64,000 nucleotides of DNA from Agromyces sp. Root81 (lineage in GTDB: Bacteria > Actinomycetota > Actinomycetes > Actinomycetales > Microbacteriaceae). The translations under genes and the position numbers were made by a program. Shown in pieces: positions 32,782-41,816 of the stretch; the first letter of the stretch is position 1; each line of letters starts with the position of its first letter. The stretch covers positions 1,787,261 through 1,851,260 of the forward strand of contig NZ_LMIR01000002.1 of NCBI RefSeq assembly GCF_001429165.1, read 5' to 3'. The notes beneath the pieces were generated by a model. The model was not told where the DNA came from. It made no database searches and saw nothing but the letters and a program-made list of their open reading frames with translations.

Positions 32782-33747
32782 ATGACAACCACCACTGCCG
32801 TCCGAGCGATCGCCAGCAGACCTCCGCGGTTCCGCGCGGTCGGTCGCACCACGATCCGTCGCTCGCAGCGCCGGGCGATCTGGCTCCTCCTGCTGCCGTT
32901 CCTCGTGCTGTTCGTGTTCTCGTTCGTGGTGCCGCTCGTCTACGCCGTCGTCGAGAGCTTCTTCACCGAGCAGCGATCGGGGCTGGGCATCGGCGGCGAG
33001 CGGGTGTTCGCGGGATTCGTGAACTACGTGAACGCGATCCAGAAGACGGATCTGCTCGAGGGCGTGGGGAGGGTGCTCGTCTTCGGCATCGTCCAGGTGC
33101 CGCTCATGCTCCTCACCGCCCTCGCTCTCGCGCTCGCGGTGGATGCGCTGAAGGGCAACTACCCGAAGTTCGTCCGACTCTCGGCGTTCCTGCCGTACGC
33201 GGTCCCGGGCGTGATCGCGGCGATCCTGTGGGCTTTCCTCTACCTCCCCGGGACGAGTCCGTTCGTCGCCGCCCTCGCGAACGTCGGCATCGACGTCGAC
33301 TTCCTCTCGAGCGACGTGGTGCTGTGGTCGATCGCGAACATCGTCACCTGGACCTGGACGGGCTACAACATGCTCGTGATCTACTCGGCACTGACCGGCA
33401 TCCCGCAGGAGCTCTACGAAGCGGCCGCCATCGACGGCGCCGGAGCGTGGCGGATCGCGTGGAGCATCAAGATCCCGCTCGTGGCGCCGGCGCTCGTGCT
33501 CACCACCTTCTTCTCCATCGTCGGGACGGTCCAGCTGTACGCCGAGCCGACCGTGCTGAAGTCCTACTCCAGCGCGATCACCTCGGGGTACACGCCGAAC
33601 ATGGCGGTGCAGGACGTCGCATTCGGGCTCAACAACTACGGCGTCGCGGCTGCCATGGCCGTGCTCCTGGCCCTCGGGACGTTCGTCCTGTCGTTCGGGT
33701 TCCTGCGCGTGGCGAACGTCATCACCGCACGGCGGGCGGCCGCCTGA
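32782..33747 (+). CDS. Sugar ABC transporter permease (MalF-like)
   Basis: 321 residues with six membrane helices beginning at AIWLLLLPFLVLFVFSFVVPL after a basic N-terminus. The EAA loop is LYEAAAIDGAGAWRIAWSIKIP. It partners with the next gene, which starts at the stop codon (TGATG). No ATPase gene is present nearby. Part of the ROK/GH35 operon. Confidence 0.92.
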   Translation: MTTTTAVRAIASRPPRFRAVGRTTIRRSQRRAIWLLLLPFLVLFVFSFVVPLVYAVVESFFTEQRSGLGIGGERVFAGFVNYVNAIQKTDLLEGVGRVLVFGIVQVPLMLLTALALALAVDALKGNYPKFVRLSAFLPYAVPGVIAAILWAFLYLPGTSPFVAALANVGIDVDFLSSDVVLWSIANIVTWTWTGYNMLVIYSALTGIPQELYEAAAIDGAGAWRIAWSIKIPLVAPALVLTTFFSIVGTVQLYAEPTVLKSYSSAITSGYTPNMAVQDVAFGLNNYGVAAAMAVLLALGTFVLSFGFLRVANVITARRAAA

Positions 33748-34583
33748 TGCCGAAGTTCACCAGCCGGCTCTTCATCCGCGGAGTGCTCCTCCTCGGCGTC
33801 GTGTACTTCCTGATCCCCATCTGGTGGCTCCTCACGGCATCCACCAAATCGAGCTCGCAGTTGTTCTCCAGCCCTCCGCTCTGGTTCGGCGAGGACTTCG
33901 CCCTGCTCGACAACATCGTCGCGGTCCTCACCCGCCAGGACGGGCTCTTCGTGCGGTGGATGCTGAACTCGCTGATCTACGCCGGCGGCGGTGCGATCGG
34001 CGCCACTCTCATCAGTGCCGCCGCCGGTTACGTGTTCGCGAAGTACAGCTTCCCCGGCAAGGGCGCCCTCTTCGGCGCGATCCTCGCCTCGATCCTCCTG
34101 CCCGCATCGCTGCTCGTCATGCCGCTCTACCTGCTGTTCTCGTCCCTCGGGATGATCAACACCATGTGGGCGGTGATCATCCCGAGCCTCGTCAGCCCGT
34201 TCGGCGTGTTCCTCGCCCGCATCACCGCGCAGGAGAGCGTCCCCGACGACCTGCTGGACGCGGCTCGCATCGACGGCGCCGGTGAGATCCGGATCTTCTC
34301 CACGATCGCGCTGCCCATCATGGGCCCGGCCCTCCTGACCGTTTTCCTCTTCTCGTTCGTCGGCATTTGGAACAACTTCTTCCTCCCGCTGGTCACGCTG
34401 AACGACGCGGAGCTCTGGCCGGCCATGCTCGGCCTCTACTTCTGGGGCAACCAGCCCAGCGAGCTCAACTATCACTTCGTGATCACCGGGTCGCTGCTGT
34501 CGATCATCCCGCTCGCCATCGCCTTCATCAGCCTGCAGAAGTACTGGCGCGTCGGCCTCACCGCCGGCGCCGTCAAGATCTGA
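33747..34583 (+). CDS. Sugar ABC transporter permease (MalG-like)
   Basis: 278 residues, six membrane helices. EAA loop DDLLDAARIDGAGEIRIFSTIALP; C-terminus YWRVGLTAGAVKI, typical of CUT1 MalG-type subunits. The ATG at 33747 overlaps the previous stop by one base. Downstream, the GH35 gene begins after 14 bases, so all are probably one transcript from the promoter near 30070. Confidence 0.92.
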   Translation: MPKFTSRLFIRGVLLLGVVYFLIPIWWLLTASTKSSSQLFSSPPLWFGEDFALLDNIVAVLTRQDGLFVRWMLNSLIYAGGGAIGATLISAAAGYVFAKYSFPGKGALFGAILASILLPASLLVMPLYLLFSSLGMINTMWAVIIPSLVSPFGVFLARITAQESVPDDLLDAARIDGAGEIRIFSTIALPIMGPALLTVFLFSFVGIWNNFFLPLVTLNDAELWPAMLGLYFWGNQPSELNYHFVITGSLLSIIPLAIAFISLQKYWRVGLTAGAVKI

Positions 34584-34597
34584 TCACCTCACGACGA

Positions 34598-36319
34598 ATG
34601 GACACCATGGACCCTTCTTCTCCCGCGCCACGCGTCCTCTCCGGCGCGATCCACTACTACCGCTCGCTGCCGGAGCAGTGGCCCGACCTGATGCGATCGA
34701 TGCGCGCGATGGGCCTCGACACGGTCGAGACCTACCTCGCCTGGAACGTCCATGAGCCTCGCGAGGGGCAGTGGCAGCGTCTCGACGAGATCACCCGGTT
34801 CCTCGACTGCGCGCACGCCGAAGGGCTCCGCACGATCGTTCGTCCCGGGCCGTACATCTGCGCGGAATGGGACAACGGCGGCCTGCCCTCCTGGCTGACG
34901 GGGCGAGTGGGCAAGCACGTGCGCACGAGTCATCCGGACTTCATGGATGCCGTCGGGCGGTACCTCGACGCGGTCGTGCCGACCTTCGTCGACCACCCAA
35001 GCCTGCTCATGGTCCAGGTCGAGAACGAGTACGGTTCCTTCGGCTCGGACGCGGCGTACCTGGGCGCGCTCGCCCGGGGCCTGGAGGAACGCGGTGTCGC
35101 CGTCCCGCTGTTCACGAGCGACGGATGGACGGACGTCTGCCTCTCGGGCGGGACCGTTCCCGGATTGCGCGCGACGGTGAACTTCGGGTCGGAGGCGCCC
35201 GCCGCGTTCGCCGCACTCGCACGCCATCGCCCGGATGACCCGCCGTTCTGCATGGAGTTCTGGAACGGGTGGTTCGACCATTGGGGACAGCCTCGAGTGA
35301 CGAGGCCGCCCCAGGACGCTGCTGACGCGCTCGCCGAGATCATCGATGCGGGCGGGTCGGTGAACATCTACATGGCGCACGGCGGCACCAACTTCGGGAC
35401 GGGTGCCGGCGCCAACCACGTCGACCACGGCGGTGTGAACGAGTATCGCCCGACCGTCACGAGTTACGACTACGACGCCCCGCTCGACGAGCGAGGTGCC
35501 CCGACGCCGAAGTTCCATGCGCTCCGCGAAGTGCTGTCGAGCACGTCGGACGGCCGGGAGATCGTCGACCTCCCGATTCCGCATCCGCTCATGGCCGATG
35601 CGATCGTCCCGTTGACGCACGTCGCGGCCGTCGACTTCGAGGAGCACGGCCAGTACGCCGTGGCACCGACCTTCGAAGAGCTCGGCGTCGATCACGGGCT
35701 CGTCAGGTACGAGGTCTCGATTCCGGGGCCTCGGGAGCCGCTCCCGCTCGAGCTCATCGAGCTGCGCGATCGAGCTCAGGTCCGCGTCGACGGCGCGCTC
35801 GTCGCTGTCGTCGAGCGTGACGGAGACACGTCGATCCTGCCTCCGGTCGGGGGGCACGCCCAGGTATCGGTCATGGTCGAATCGATGGGTCGGGTGAACT
35901 ACGGTCCCCGGCTCGGCGAGACGAAGGGACTTCGCGGGCTGCGCCAGGACAATCAGTGGCTCAACGGCTTCTCCGTGTCGTCGCATGCGTTGCCGGAGTT
36001 GCGCGAGCTCGACTGGGCGACGATCTCCGCCCCGGTGATCAGCCCGTCCGCCGGCCCGGCGATCGGCCCGCGGTACTACCGCGGAGAGGTCGAGCTGCCG
36101 GAGCAGGCGGATGGCTACCTCGAGATCCCCGGCGGATCGAAGGGGTATGCCTGGTTCAACGACCTGTGCCTCGGACGGTACTGGAACCGCGGTCCGCAGC
36201 AGCGCCTCTTCGTGCCATGGCCGGCGACGCGGACCGGCCGGAACATCGTGACCGTGCTCGAGATCGACGCGCTCACCGACCTCGGCGTCCGCCTCCGGAC
36301 TACGCCCGATCTCGGCTGA
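34598..36319 (+). CDS. GH35 beta-galactosidase
   Basis: 573 residues. The GH35 TIM barrel (about 10-320) shows SGAIHYYRSLPEQWPDLMRS, VETYLAWNVHEPREG, RPGPYICAEWDNGGLPSWL, VENEYGSFG (acid/base Glu144) and CMEFWNGWFDHWG (nucleophile Glu220), then YMAHGGTNFG. Beta-sandwich domains make up the C-terminal 250 residues. No signal peptide is visible, so it acts in the cytoplasm on galactosides brought in by the importer encoded upstream. ATG 34598 is used; ATG 34607 is also possible. Confidence 0.92.
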   Translation: MDTMDPSSPAPRVLSGAIHYYRSLPEQWPDLMRSMRAMGLDTVETYLAWNVHEPREGQWQRLDEITRFLDCAHAEGLRTIVRPGPYICAEWDNGGLPSWLTGRVGKHVRTSHPDFMDAVGRYLDAVVPTFVDHPSLLMVQVENEYGSFGSDAAYLGALARGLEERGVAVPLFTSDGWTDVCLSGGTVPGLRATVNFGSEAPAAFAALARHRPDDPPFCMEFWNGWFDHWGQPRVTRPPQDAADALAEIIDAGGSVNIYMAHGGTNFGTGAGANHVDHGGVNEYRPTVTSYDYDAPLDERGAPTPKFHALREVLSSTSDGREIVDLPIPHPLMADAIVPLTHVAAVDFEEHGQYAVAPTFEELGVDHGLVRYEVSIPGPREPLPLELIELRDRAQVRVDGALVAVVERDGDTSILPPVGGHAQVSVMVESMGRVNYGPRLGETKGLRGLRQDNQWLNGFSVSSHALPELRELDWATISAPVISPSAGPAIGPRYYRGEVELPEQADGYLEIPGGSKGYAWFNDLCLGRYWNRGPQQRLFVPWPATRTGRNIVTVLEIDALTDLGVRLRTTPDLG

Positions 36320-36353
36320 CCTGCTGCTTCGAACCGAGCGCGAACCGCGCCGG

Positions 36354-37124
36354 TCAGCGGTCCGCGTTCACCGAATCCCCCCACGTCCACATCTGCGAGA
36401 TGTGTTCGCTGAGGGTGCTCAGCGCGTCGTCGGTTCGCCCGTCGCGAAGTGCACGGAAGATGGCCCAGTGCTGCCGATTCGCGGCGTCGTACGAGTCTCG
36501 CGGTGCGGCGACGACTCGACTCGGCGGGGGCATCTCGTCGACCAGCAGATGCACGATGCCCTCGGTCAGCTGGTTGCCCGCGCGACGCTGGTACACCCGG
36601 TGAAAGGCCAGGTCGGCTGCCTGCAGGCGGTCGAAGGAGGACTCGGCGTCCATGGTGCGCAGGTGCCCCTCCATCACCTCGAAGTCCTCGTCGGTCAGAT
36701 TCGGGGCGGCCTCGGCGAGGAGGGAGAGGTCGAGATCGAGGCGGAGCTTCACGGCATCGCTCCGGATGCGCGCTCCCACGTTCAACGCCAGCGCGGTGCG
36801 CAGCACACTCGGATCGAGGAGGTTCCATGTGGAGGACTCGCGCACGACGGTGCCCTCGCCCTGGCGAATGGTGACGAGTCGGGCGGCCTCGAGGAATTTC
36901 ATGGCCTCACGGGCGACCGGTCGACTGACTTCGAACTCTGCGACCAGCTGCGGCTCAGGCGGGAGCAGCGAGCCGACGGGGTACTCGCCCGAGATGATCC
37001 TGCGCAGCAGCTCCTCCGAGACGACCGTGCTGAGGCGATTGGGACGATGCCCCCGACGGCTTTCCGATGCTCTCGACGCGAGGTCTCGCGCTTCGGGTCG
37101 TGAGCGAACCGGTGAAGTCTCCAT
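36354..37124 (-). CDS. FadR-subfamily GntR regulator
   Basis: 256 residues. The GntR winged helix (about 30-100) includes VSEELLRRIISGEYPVGSLLPPEPQL and FEVSRPVAREAMKFLEAARLV. The FCD ligand domain follows (about 120-240), with metal-type ligands in LDLDLSLLAEAAPN, LAFHRVYQRRAGN and HWAIFRALRDGRTDDALSTLSEH. FadR-type regulators of this kind often sense sugar acids. Divergent from an enolase-superfamily enzyme, with a 17-base palindrome in the shared region. GGGAGG lies six bases before the ATG. Confidence 0.87.
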   Translation of the reverse strand: METSPVRSRPEARDLASRASESRRGHRPNRLSTVVSEELLRRIISGEYPVGSLLPPEPQLVAEFEVSRPVAREAMKFLEAARLVTIRQGEGTVVRESSTWNLLDPSVLRTALALNVGARIRSDAVKLRLDLDLSLLAEAAPNLTDEDFEVMEGHLRTMDAESSFDRLQAADLAFHRVYQRRAGNQLTEGIVHLLVDEMPPPSRVVAAPRDSYDAANRQHWAIFRALRDGRTDDALSTLSEHISQMWTWGDSVNADR

Positions 37125-37180
37125 GCCATCCTCCCGTCGAAGCTCCTCTAGGTCTGCATCGTAGCTTGTTCGTCAAACGT

Positions 37181-37197
37181 CAAACGTGTAACGTTTG
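37181..37197. promoter_or_regulatory. Predicted FadR/GntR operator
   Basis: CAAACGTGTAACGTTTG is a perfect 7+3+7 palindrome in the divergent promoter region. An extra half-site CAAACGT directly precedes it (37174-37180). Confidence 0.72.
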
Positions 37198-37247
37198 CAA
37201 AGCGCCGTCGCACTGGCAGCGGGCTCCGTCGTTCGAGGAAGAGCTCT

Positions 37248-38363
37248 ATGAAGATCACCCACGTGGAAGTGTGGACCGTCCCGGTGGCGGCACCATCGCC
37301 GTCGTTCAAATGGCGTGCAGGGCTGCCCGGCAGCGGCGCTGCGGGGGAGCGGGGCATCCTTCGCATCGGTACCGACACCGGCGCGACGGGGGTGGCCTTC
37401 GCGTCACGCCCCGGCAGTGCTTCCATGTTGCGCGACCTGGTCGATCGCGTCTGGCGCGATGAGCTCGTCGGGCAGGACCCGTTGCAGCGTGAGCATCTCT
37501 ACCATCGCATCTGGGAGCTGGACCGACTCGAGGAGTTCGCCCTCCCGTACCTCGGCACGGTGGACCTGGCGCTGTGGGACCTTGCCGCGCGTGAGGCGGG
37601 GCTGTCCCTCTGGCAGTTCCTGGGAGGTGCGAGGACGCGGATCCCCGCGTATGCCTCGACCACGACGTTCGAAACGACGGAGGAGTTCCTCGCCGTTGCG
37701 GATCGCGCACTCGAGCAGGGTTACCCGGCGATCAAGCTGCACGCGTGGGGCGATGCGCGTCGAGACGCAGCACTGTGCCAGGCGCTTCGCGACCACGTCG
37801 GCCCCGACGTCCCGCTGATGTACGACGGTTCCGCCGGGTTCGACCTCCCTGACGCCATCTTCCTCGGGCACGCACTCTCGGACGCGGACTACCTCTGGTA
37901 CGAGGAGCCGATGCGCGAGTTCTCGGTCTCGGCGTATGGGGCGCTCGGCCGTGCAGTCCGCGTGCCGCTGCTCTCTGCCGAGACCTCGGATGGCTCCTAC
38001 ATGAACTCCGCCGATTTCGTCAGTGCCGGCGCGGCCACGTTCGGACTGCGCATCTCGGCAGAACTGCGAGGAGGCATCTCCGGCGCGATGCGCACCGCAC
38101 ATCTGGCCGATGCCTTCCGGTTGCGTGCCGAGCCCCATGGCATGGGGGAGGCCGAGCGTCACCTCTGCATGGCCGTCAGCAACGCGACGTATTACGAATC
38201 GCTCGTCACCCACACCGAGTTCGTGCGCACTGACGGGATCGACGTCGATGGCTACCTGTTGGCGCCGGTCGGCCCGGGCGTCTCCCTGCCGAGAGGGCTC
38301 GACTACCCGCACGAGCTGGCGGACTATGTGAACCCCGATCCGGTCTCACTCGCCGGCGCCTGA
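37248..38363 (+). CDS. Enolase-superfamily sugar-acid enzyme (mandelate racemase/muconate lactonizing type)
   Basis: 371 residues. The capping domain (1-125) is followed by a barrel with metal ligands Asp193 (YDGS), Glu219 (YEEP) and Glu245 (SAETSDG). The base motif is Lys163-x-His165 (AIKLHAWGD), and His297 (AEPHG) lies on the opposite face. These positions almost coincide with mandelate racemase numbering. The Asp that normally partners that His is not evident (segment FGLRISAELRGG). The likely reaction is dehydration or epimerisation of a sugar acid, fitting its divergent FadR-type regulator; substrate unknown. Confidence 0.82.
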   Translation: MKITHVEVWTVPVAAPSPSFKWRAGLPGSGAAGERGILRIGTDTGATGVAFASRPGSASMLRDLVDRVWRDELVGQDPLQREHLYHRIWELDRLEEFALPYLGTVDLALWDLAAREAGLSLWQFLGGARTRIPAYASTTTFETTEEFLAVADRALEQGYPAIKLHAWGDARRDAALCQALRDHVGPDVPLMYDGSAGFDLPDAIFLGHALSDADYLWYEEPMREFSVSAYGALGRAVRVPLLSAETSDGSYMNSADFVSAGAATFGLRISAELRGGISGAMRTAHLADAFRLRAEPHGMGEAERHLCMAVSNATYYESLVTHTEFVRTDGIDVDGYLLAPVGPGVSLPRGLDYPHELADYVNPDPVSLAGA

Positions 38364-38439
38364 CCTCGACCGGGAGAACCTGTGCGGGTCGGAGCCGTGG
38401 CCCGGCTCCTGCGCGAGCCGGCCACGCCACCGTGACGGC

Positions 38440-38445
38440 TAGGCT
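38440..38445 (+). promoter_or_regulatory. -10 box of LacI gene 2 promoter
   Basis: TAGGCT, 9 bases before the ATG at 38455; slightly wider than the usual 6-7 spacing here. Confidence 0.4.
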
Positions 38446-38454
38446 CGTGGAATC

Positions 38455-39474
38455 ATGAGTGCACGAGCCGGCAAGGAGCGCCCGCGGGTGACCCTGCGCG
38501 AGGTCGCCGCCCATGCCGGGGTCTCGATTGCGACCGCCTCCTACGTGCTCACGGGTACGCAGAAAGAGGGTGCGCGGTACTCGGATGAGACGGCGGAGCG
38601 GGTGCGAGCATCCGCCGCCGGGCTCCACTATCTGCCGAACCGGATGGCACGGTCGGTGCGGACGGGCCGAACCGGCGTCATCCAACTCGTGCTGCACATG
38701 CTCGGCGATCCGTGGACGCTGAGCATCGCGGAGTCCTTCACCGAAGCGACTCCCGAGCTCGGGTGGACGACGCTGATCGCCTTGGATTCCGACTTCGCGG
38801 CCGCGCTCGTGCGAAGTGAGTTCGATGCCGCATTCGTTGCGGCCGCCGACGCCTCGGAGAGCACTCAGTGGCGTGATGCGCTCGGCCCCCTGGCTCGCAA
38901 GGTGTCGGTCTACTCGGCATACCTCGAACCGGACGGCTTCGACGTCATCCGCTTCGATGAGCGTCGCGCTGCTCGGATGGCGGTCGAGCACCTGCTGGAG
39001 CGACATCAGCGGGTGGCCTGCCTCGCGGTCGCTCCCGATCGCGAGTCGCCTCGCGAGAGCGTTCGGCGGCAGACGTACGTCGAGACGCTTCAGTCGGCGG
39101 GGAGGTCCGTCCCCGACGGATACATCGCCGAGTACGCGAAGGATCTGCTCGACCCGTATCGCGCAGCCCGAGTGCTGCTGGACCGTGACGACCGACCGGA
39201 TGCGGTGTTCGCGGAGGCCGACTTCGCCGCCTTCGCCGCGGCGCACACGGCGCGGGAACTGGGGCTGCGTGTGCCTGAAGATGTCGCCGTCATCGGCATC
39301 GGCGACTCTCGTCAGGCCGCGCAGTCCGACATCAGCTCGGTCGGTGCCGTCGACATGCGGGCCCGGATCATCGAGTTCGTGCTCGCGCGTGCTCAGGATG
39401 CCGAAACGCCGACGAACCGCATCCTGGAACTCGAGCCGACCCTCTTCGCGCGCGGGTCGACCCGCGCGGACTGA
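38455..39474 (+). CDS. LacI-family transcriptional regulator of the second ABC module
   Basis: 339 residues. Helix-turn-helix VTLREVAAHAGVSIATASYVL and hinge YLPNRMARSVR, then the sugar-binding domain ending VIGIGDSRQAAQSDISSVGAVDM. The recognition helix begins SIATASYVL rather than the common SxATVSRVL, so its operator should differ from that of the other LacI protein here. It precedes an ABC importer in the same direction. Inverted AATCGTTT/AAACGATT boxes between them, just after the predicted promoter, are its likely target. Confidence 0.87.
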   Translation: MSARAGKERPRVTLREVAAHAGVSIATASYVLTGTQKEGARYSDETAERVRASAAGLHYLPNRMARSVRTGRTGVIQLVLHMLGDPWTLSIAESFTEATPELGWTTLIALDSDFAAALVRSEFDAAFVAAADASESTQWRDALGPLARKVSVYSAYLEPDGFDVIRFDERRAARMAVEHLLERHQRVACLAVAPDRESPRESVRRQTYVETLQSAGRSVPDGYIAEYAKDLLDPYRAARVLLDRDDRPDAVFAEADFAAFAAAHTARELGLRVPEDVAVIGIGDSRQAAQSDISSVGAVDMRARIIEFVLARAQDAETPTNRILELEPTLFARGSTRAD

Positions 39475-39513
39475 CTCGTCGGGATCCGATCGTCCCGAAA
39501 ACCTGCGCCCCTC

Positions 39514-39543
39514 TTGACCGAAACATCTGACGTTCGTTACAGT
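39514..39543 (+). promoter_or_regulatory. Sigma70-type promoter of the second ABC operon
   Basis: TTGACC (39514-39519) and TACAGT (39538-39543), 18-base spacer. The expected start, near 39550, is immediately before the operator. Confidence 0.65.
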
Positions 39544-39550
39544 CCTGCAT

Positions 39551-39575
39551 AATCGTTTAAGCGCACCAAACGATT
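39551..39575. promoter_or_regulatory. LacI-type operator of the second ABC operon
   Basis: AATCGTTT (39551-39558) and AAACGATT (39568-39575) are inverted copies, 17 bases centre to centre. Each is a CG-centred LacI-like core. It covers about +1 to +25. Confidence 0.68.
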
Positions 39576-39624
39576 CAGTGGACATCGACCGAACATCGCA
39601 TCGTCGCGATGGAAAGGAACCGAA

Positions 39625-40884
39625 ATGCAATCACGTGCTCTTCGCTCTGGCGCGGTAGCGCTGGGGGCGGCGATGGTCGCCGCACTCGCCCTCGCCGGAT
39701 GCTCATCAGGCGGTGGCCAGGACGGGCCGACCACGCTGAACTACACGATCTGGGATCAGAACCAGGAACCGGCTCTTCGCGAGGCGGCAGACGAGTTCGA
39801 GAACCAGAACCCGAACGTCGACGTCGAGATCACCGTCATCCCGTCGAAGGACTACTGGACGAAGATCCAGACGCAGATGTCCGCGGGGACCGGGCCGGAC
39901 GTCTTCTGGGTGAACGGGCCGAACTTCCAGCTGTACGCATCGAACGGCCAGCTGGCCCCGCTCGACGACACCGGCATCGAGGCCGGCGACTACCCGGAAT
40001 CCCTGATCGATCTCTACACCTACGACGGAAGTCTCTTCGGTGCGCCCAAGGACTTCGACACCATCGGCGTCTACTACAACAAGGCGCTCTTCGACGCAGC
40101 GGGTCTCGAGTACCCCGCCGCAGGGTGGACGTGGGCGGACTTCCAGAACGCAGCCCAGAAGATCAGCGATCCGGCCAACGGCGTCTACGGCACCGCTGCA
40201 GCGCCGTACGGACAGATGACGTACTACAACACGATCCTCCAGGCCGGCGGCGAGATCATCTCCGAGGACGGCACGACGTCGGGGTACGACACTCCGGAGG
40301 CGGCAGAGGGCGTGCAATTCTGGGCCGACCTCATCGAGAACGGTTCGTCGCCGACCCTCCAGCAGATCACCGACACCTGGCCCGGCGATACCTTCAGCTC
40401 GGGGAAGATGGGCATGTTCCTCGACGGCTCCTGGGCAGCGGGCACCTACAGTTCGGCGGAGGCGATCGCCGACGTGATCGGTGTCGCGCCGCTGCCGATC
40501 GGTCCGTCCGGGGAGAACACCTCGGTCGTCCACGGCCTCGCGAACGCCGCTTCCGCGAAGTCCGAGAACCTCGAGATGGCCAAGAAGCTCGCGGTCTTCC
40601 TCAGCGGAGAAGAGGCCGCCGGGATTCAGGCGAAGACGGCCACCGTGATCCCCGCGTTCAACGGCACGCAGCAGGCCTGGGTCGATGCCCTGACGGCGAT
40701 CGACGCGCAGATCTTCCTCGACGCGGTCGAGACCGGGGCGCCCCTGCCCATCTCGAAGAACACGACGGCCTGGGTGCCGGTCGAGGAGGACTACATCAAG
40801 CAGATCCTGTCGGGTCAGATCGACACGGAGACCGGCTTGAAGGACCTTGCCGGTGAGATGAACGACCTGCTCGCCGAGGAGTGA
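39625..40884 (+). CDS. Sugar-binding lipoprotein of the LacI-linked ABC importer
   Basis: 419 residues. A signal peptide (QSRALRSGAVALGAAMVAAL) ends in the lipobox LAGC near residue 25. The binding domain has TTLNYTIWDQNQEPALREAADEFE, GPDVFWVNGPNF and GAPKDFDTIGVYYNKALFDAAG, typical of CUT1 family 1 proteins. A GAAAGGAA ribosome-binding site precedes the ATG. It is the first gene of an operon with two permeases and an oxidoreductase, and its stop overlaps the next start (GTGA). Ligand probably an oligosaccharide released outside the cell. Confidence 0.9.
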   Translation: MQSRALRSGAVALGAAMVAALALAGCSSGGGQDGPTTLNYTIWDQNQEPALREAADEFENQNPNVDVEITVIPSKDYWTKIQTQMSAGTGPDVFWVNGPNFQLYASNGQLAPLDDTGIEAGDYPESLIDLYTYDGSLFGAPKDFDTIGVYYNKALFDAAGLEYPAAGWTWADFQNAAQKISDPANGVYGTAAAPYGQMTYYNTILQAGGEIISEDGTTSGYDTPEAAEGVQFWADLIENGSSPTLQQITDTWPGDTFSSGKMGMFLDGSWAAGTYSSAEAIADVIGVAPLPIGPSGENTSVVHGLANAASAKSENLEMAKKLAVFLSGEEAAGIQAKTATVIPAFNGTQQAWVDALTAIDAQIFLDAVETGAPLPISKNTTAWVPVEEDYIKQILSGQIDTETGLKDLAGEMNDLLAEE

Positions 40885-41816
40885 GCACGATGGCGCGACT
40901 GCGCGGCCGGGAGGCCGCACCGCGGCGAACGGCCGCGCAGCTGAGCCGAGGGCGGGCCTGGTGGGCACTGCTGTTCATCGGGCCCGCGGGCCTCGGGCTC
41001 GCGGTCTTCTACCTGTGGCCGATCATCAGGGGCATCTACCTGTCGTTCCAGGACGTCGGGCCCTTCGGCGGCGAGACCTTCGTCGGCATCGACAACTTCA
41101 TCGAGGTCTTCGCCGAGCCCGATCTCGGCCGCGCCCTGTTGAACACCCTGCTGTATGCAGCGATCTGCCTCATCGGCATCCCGGTGGCGATGATCGTCGC
41201 GGTGCTGATCAACACGAAGGGGCTCAAGGGGCGAGGTCTGTTCCGGGTCCTGTTCTTCCTCCCGGTGGTCACCATGCCGGTCGCGGTCGCACTGGTGTGG
41301 CGGCTCCTGCTGAACGTCGACTACGGCGTGTTGAACCTCAGCCTCCGGGCCATCGGCCTGCCGGGCGTCGCCTGGCTCTCCACACCGGTCGTCAACATGG
41401 TCGTGATCGCGATCGTCGGCATCTGGATGGGGCTCGGCACGCAGATCATCATCTTCACGGCGGGGCTGCAGGGCATTCCCGACACCCTGATCGAGGCGGC
41501 AGAACTCGACGGCGCAGGTCCGGTGCGGCGATTCGTCTCCGTGATCGTGCCATTGCTCTCCCCGACGACCTTCCTGCTGAGTGTGCTGAGCGTGATCGCG
41601 TCGATGCAGGTCTTCGACCTGATCTTCCTCATGATCGACCCCAACAACCCGGCCCAGTCGCAGTCGCAGTCCTTGGTCTCCCTCTTCTACGCCAAGGGCT
41701 TCCTTCAGCATGATCTCGGTGCCGCCGCCGCGATCGCCTGCGTGCTGCTCGCGATCATCCTGGTGCTGAGCGCCATCCAGTTCCGACTTCAGCGACGGTG
41801 GGTGCACTATGAGTGA
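40881..41816 (+). CDS. Sugar ABC transporter permease (MalF-like)
   Basis: 311 residues. Basic N-terminus, then six membrane helices starting at AWWALLFIGPAGLGLAVFYLWP. The EAA loop reads LIEAAELDGAGPVRRFVSVIVP. The GTG at 40881 overlaps the binding-protein stop codon; an in-frame ATG at 40890 is the alternative. Overlaps the next permease gene by eight bases. Confidence 0.91.
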   Translation: MSTMARLRGREAAPRRTAAQLSRGRAWWALLFIGPAGLGLAVFYLWPIIRGIYLSFQDVGPFGGETFVGIDNFIEVFAEPDLGRALLNTLLYAAICLIGIPVAMIVAVLINTKGLKGRGLFRVLFFLPVVTMPVAVALVWRLLLNVDYGVLNLSLRAIGLPGVAWLSTPVVNMVVIAIVGIWMGLGTQIIIFTAGLQGIPDTLIEAAELDGAGPVRRFVSVIVPLLSPTTFLLSVLSVIASMQVFDLIFLMIDPNNPAQSQSQSLVSLFYAKGFLQHDLGAAAAIACVLLAIILVLSAIQFRLQRRWVHYE

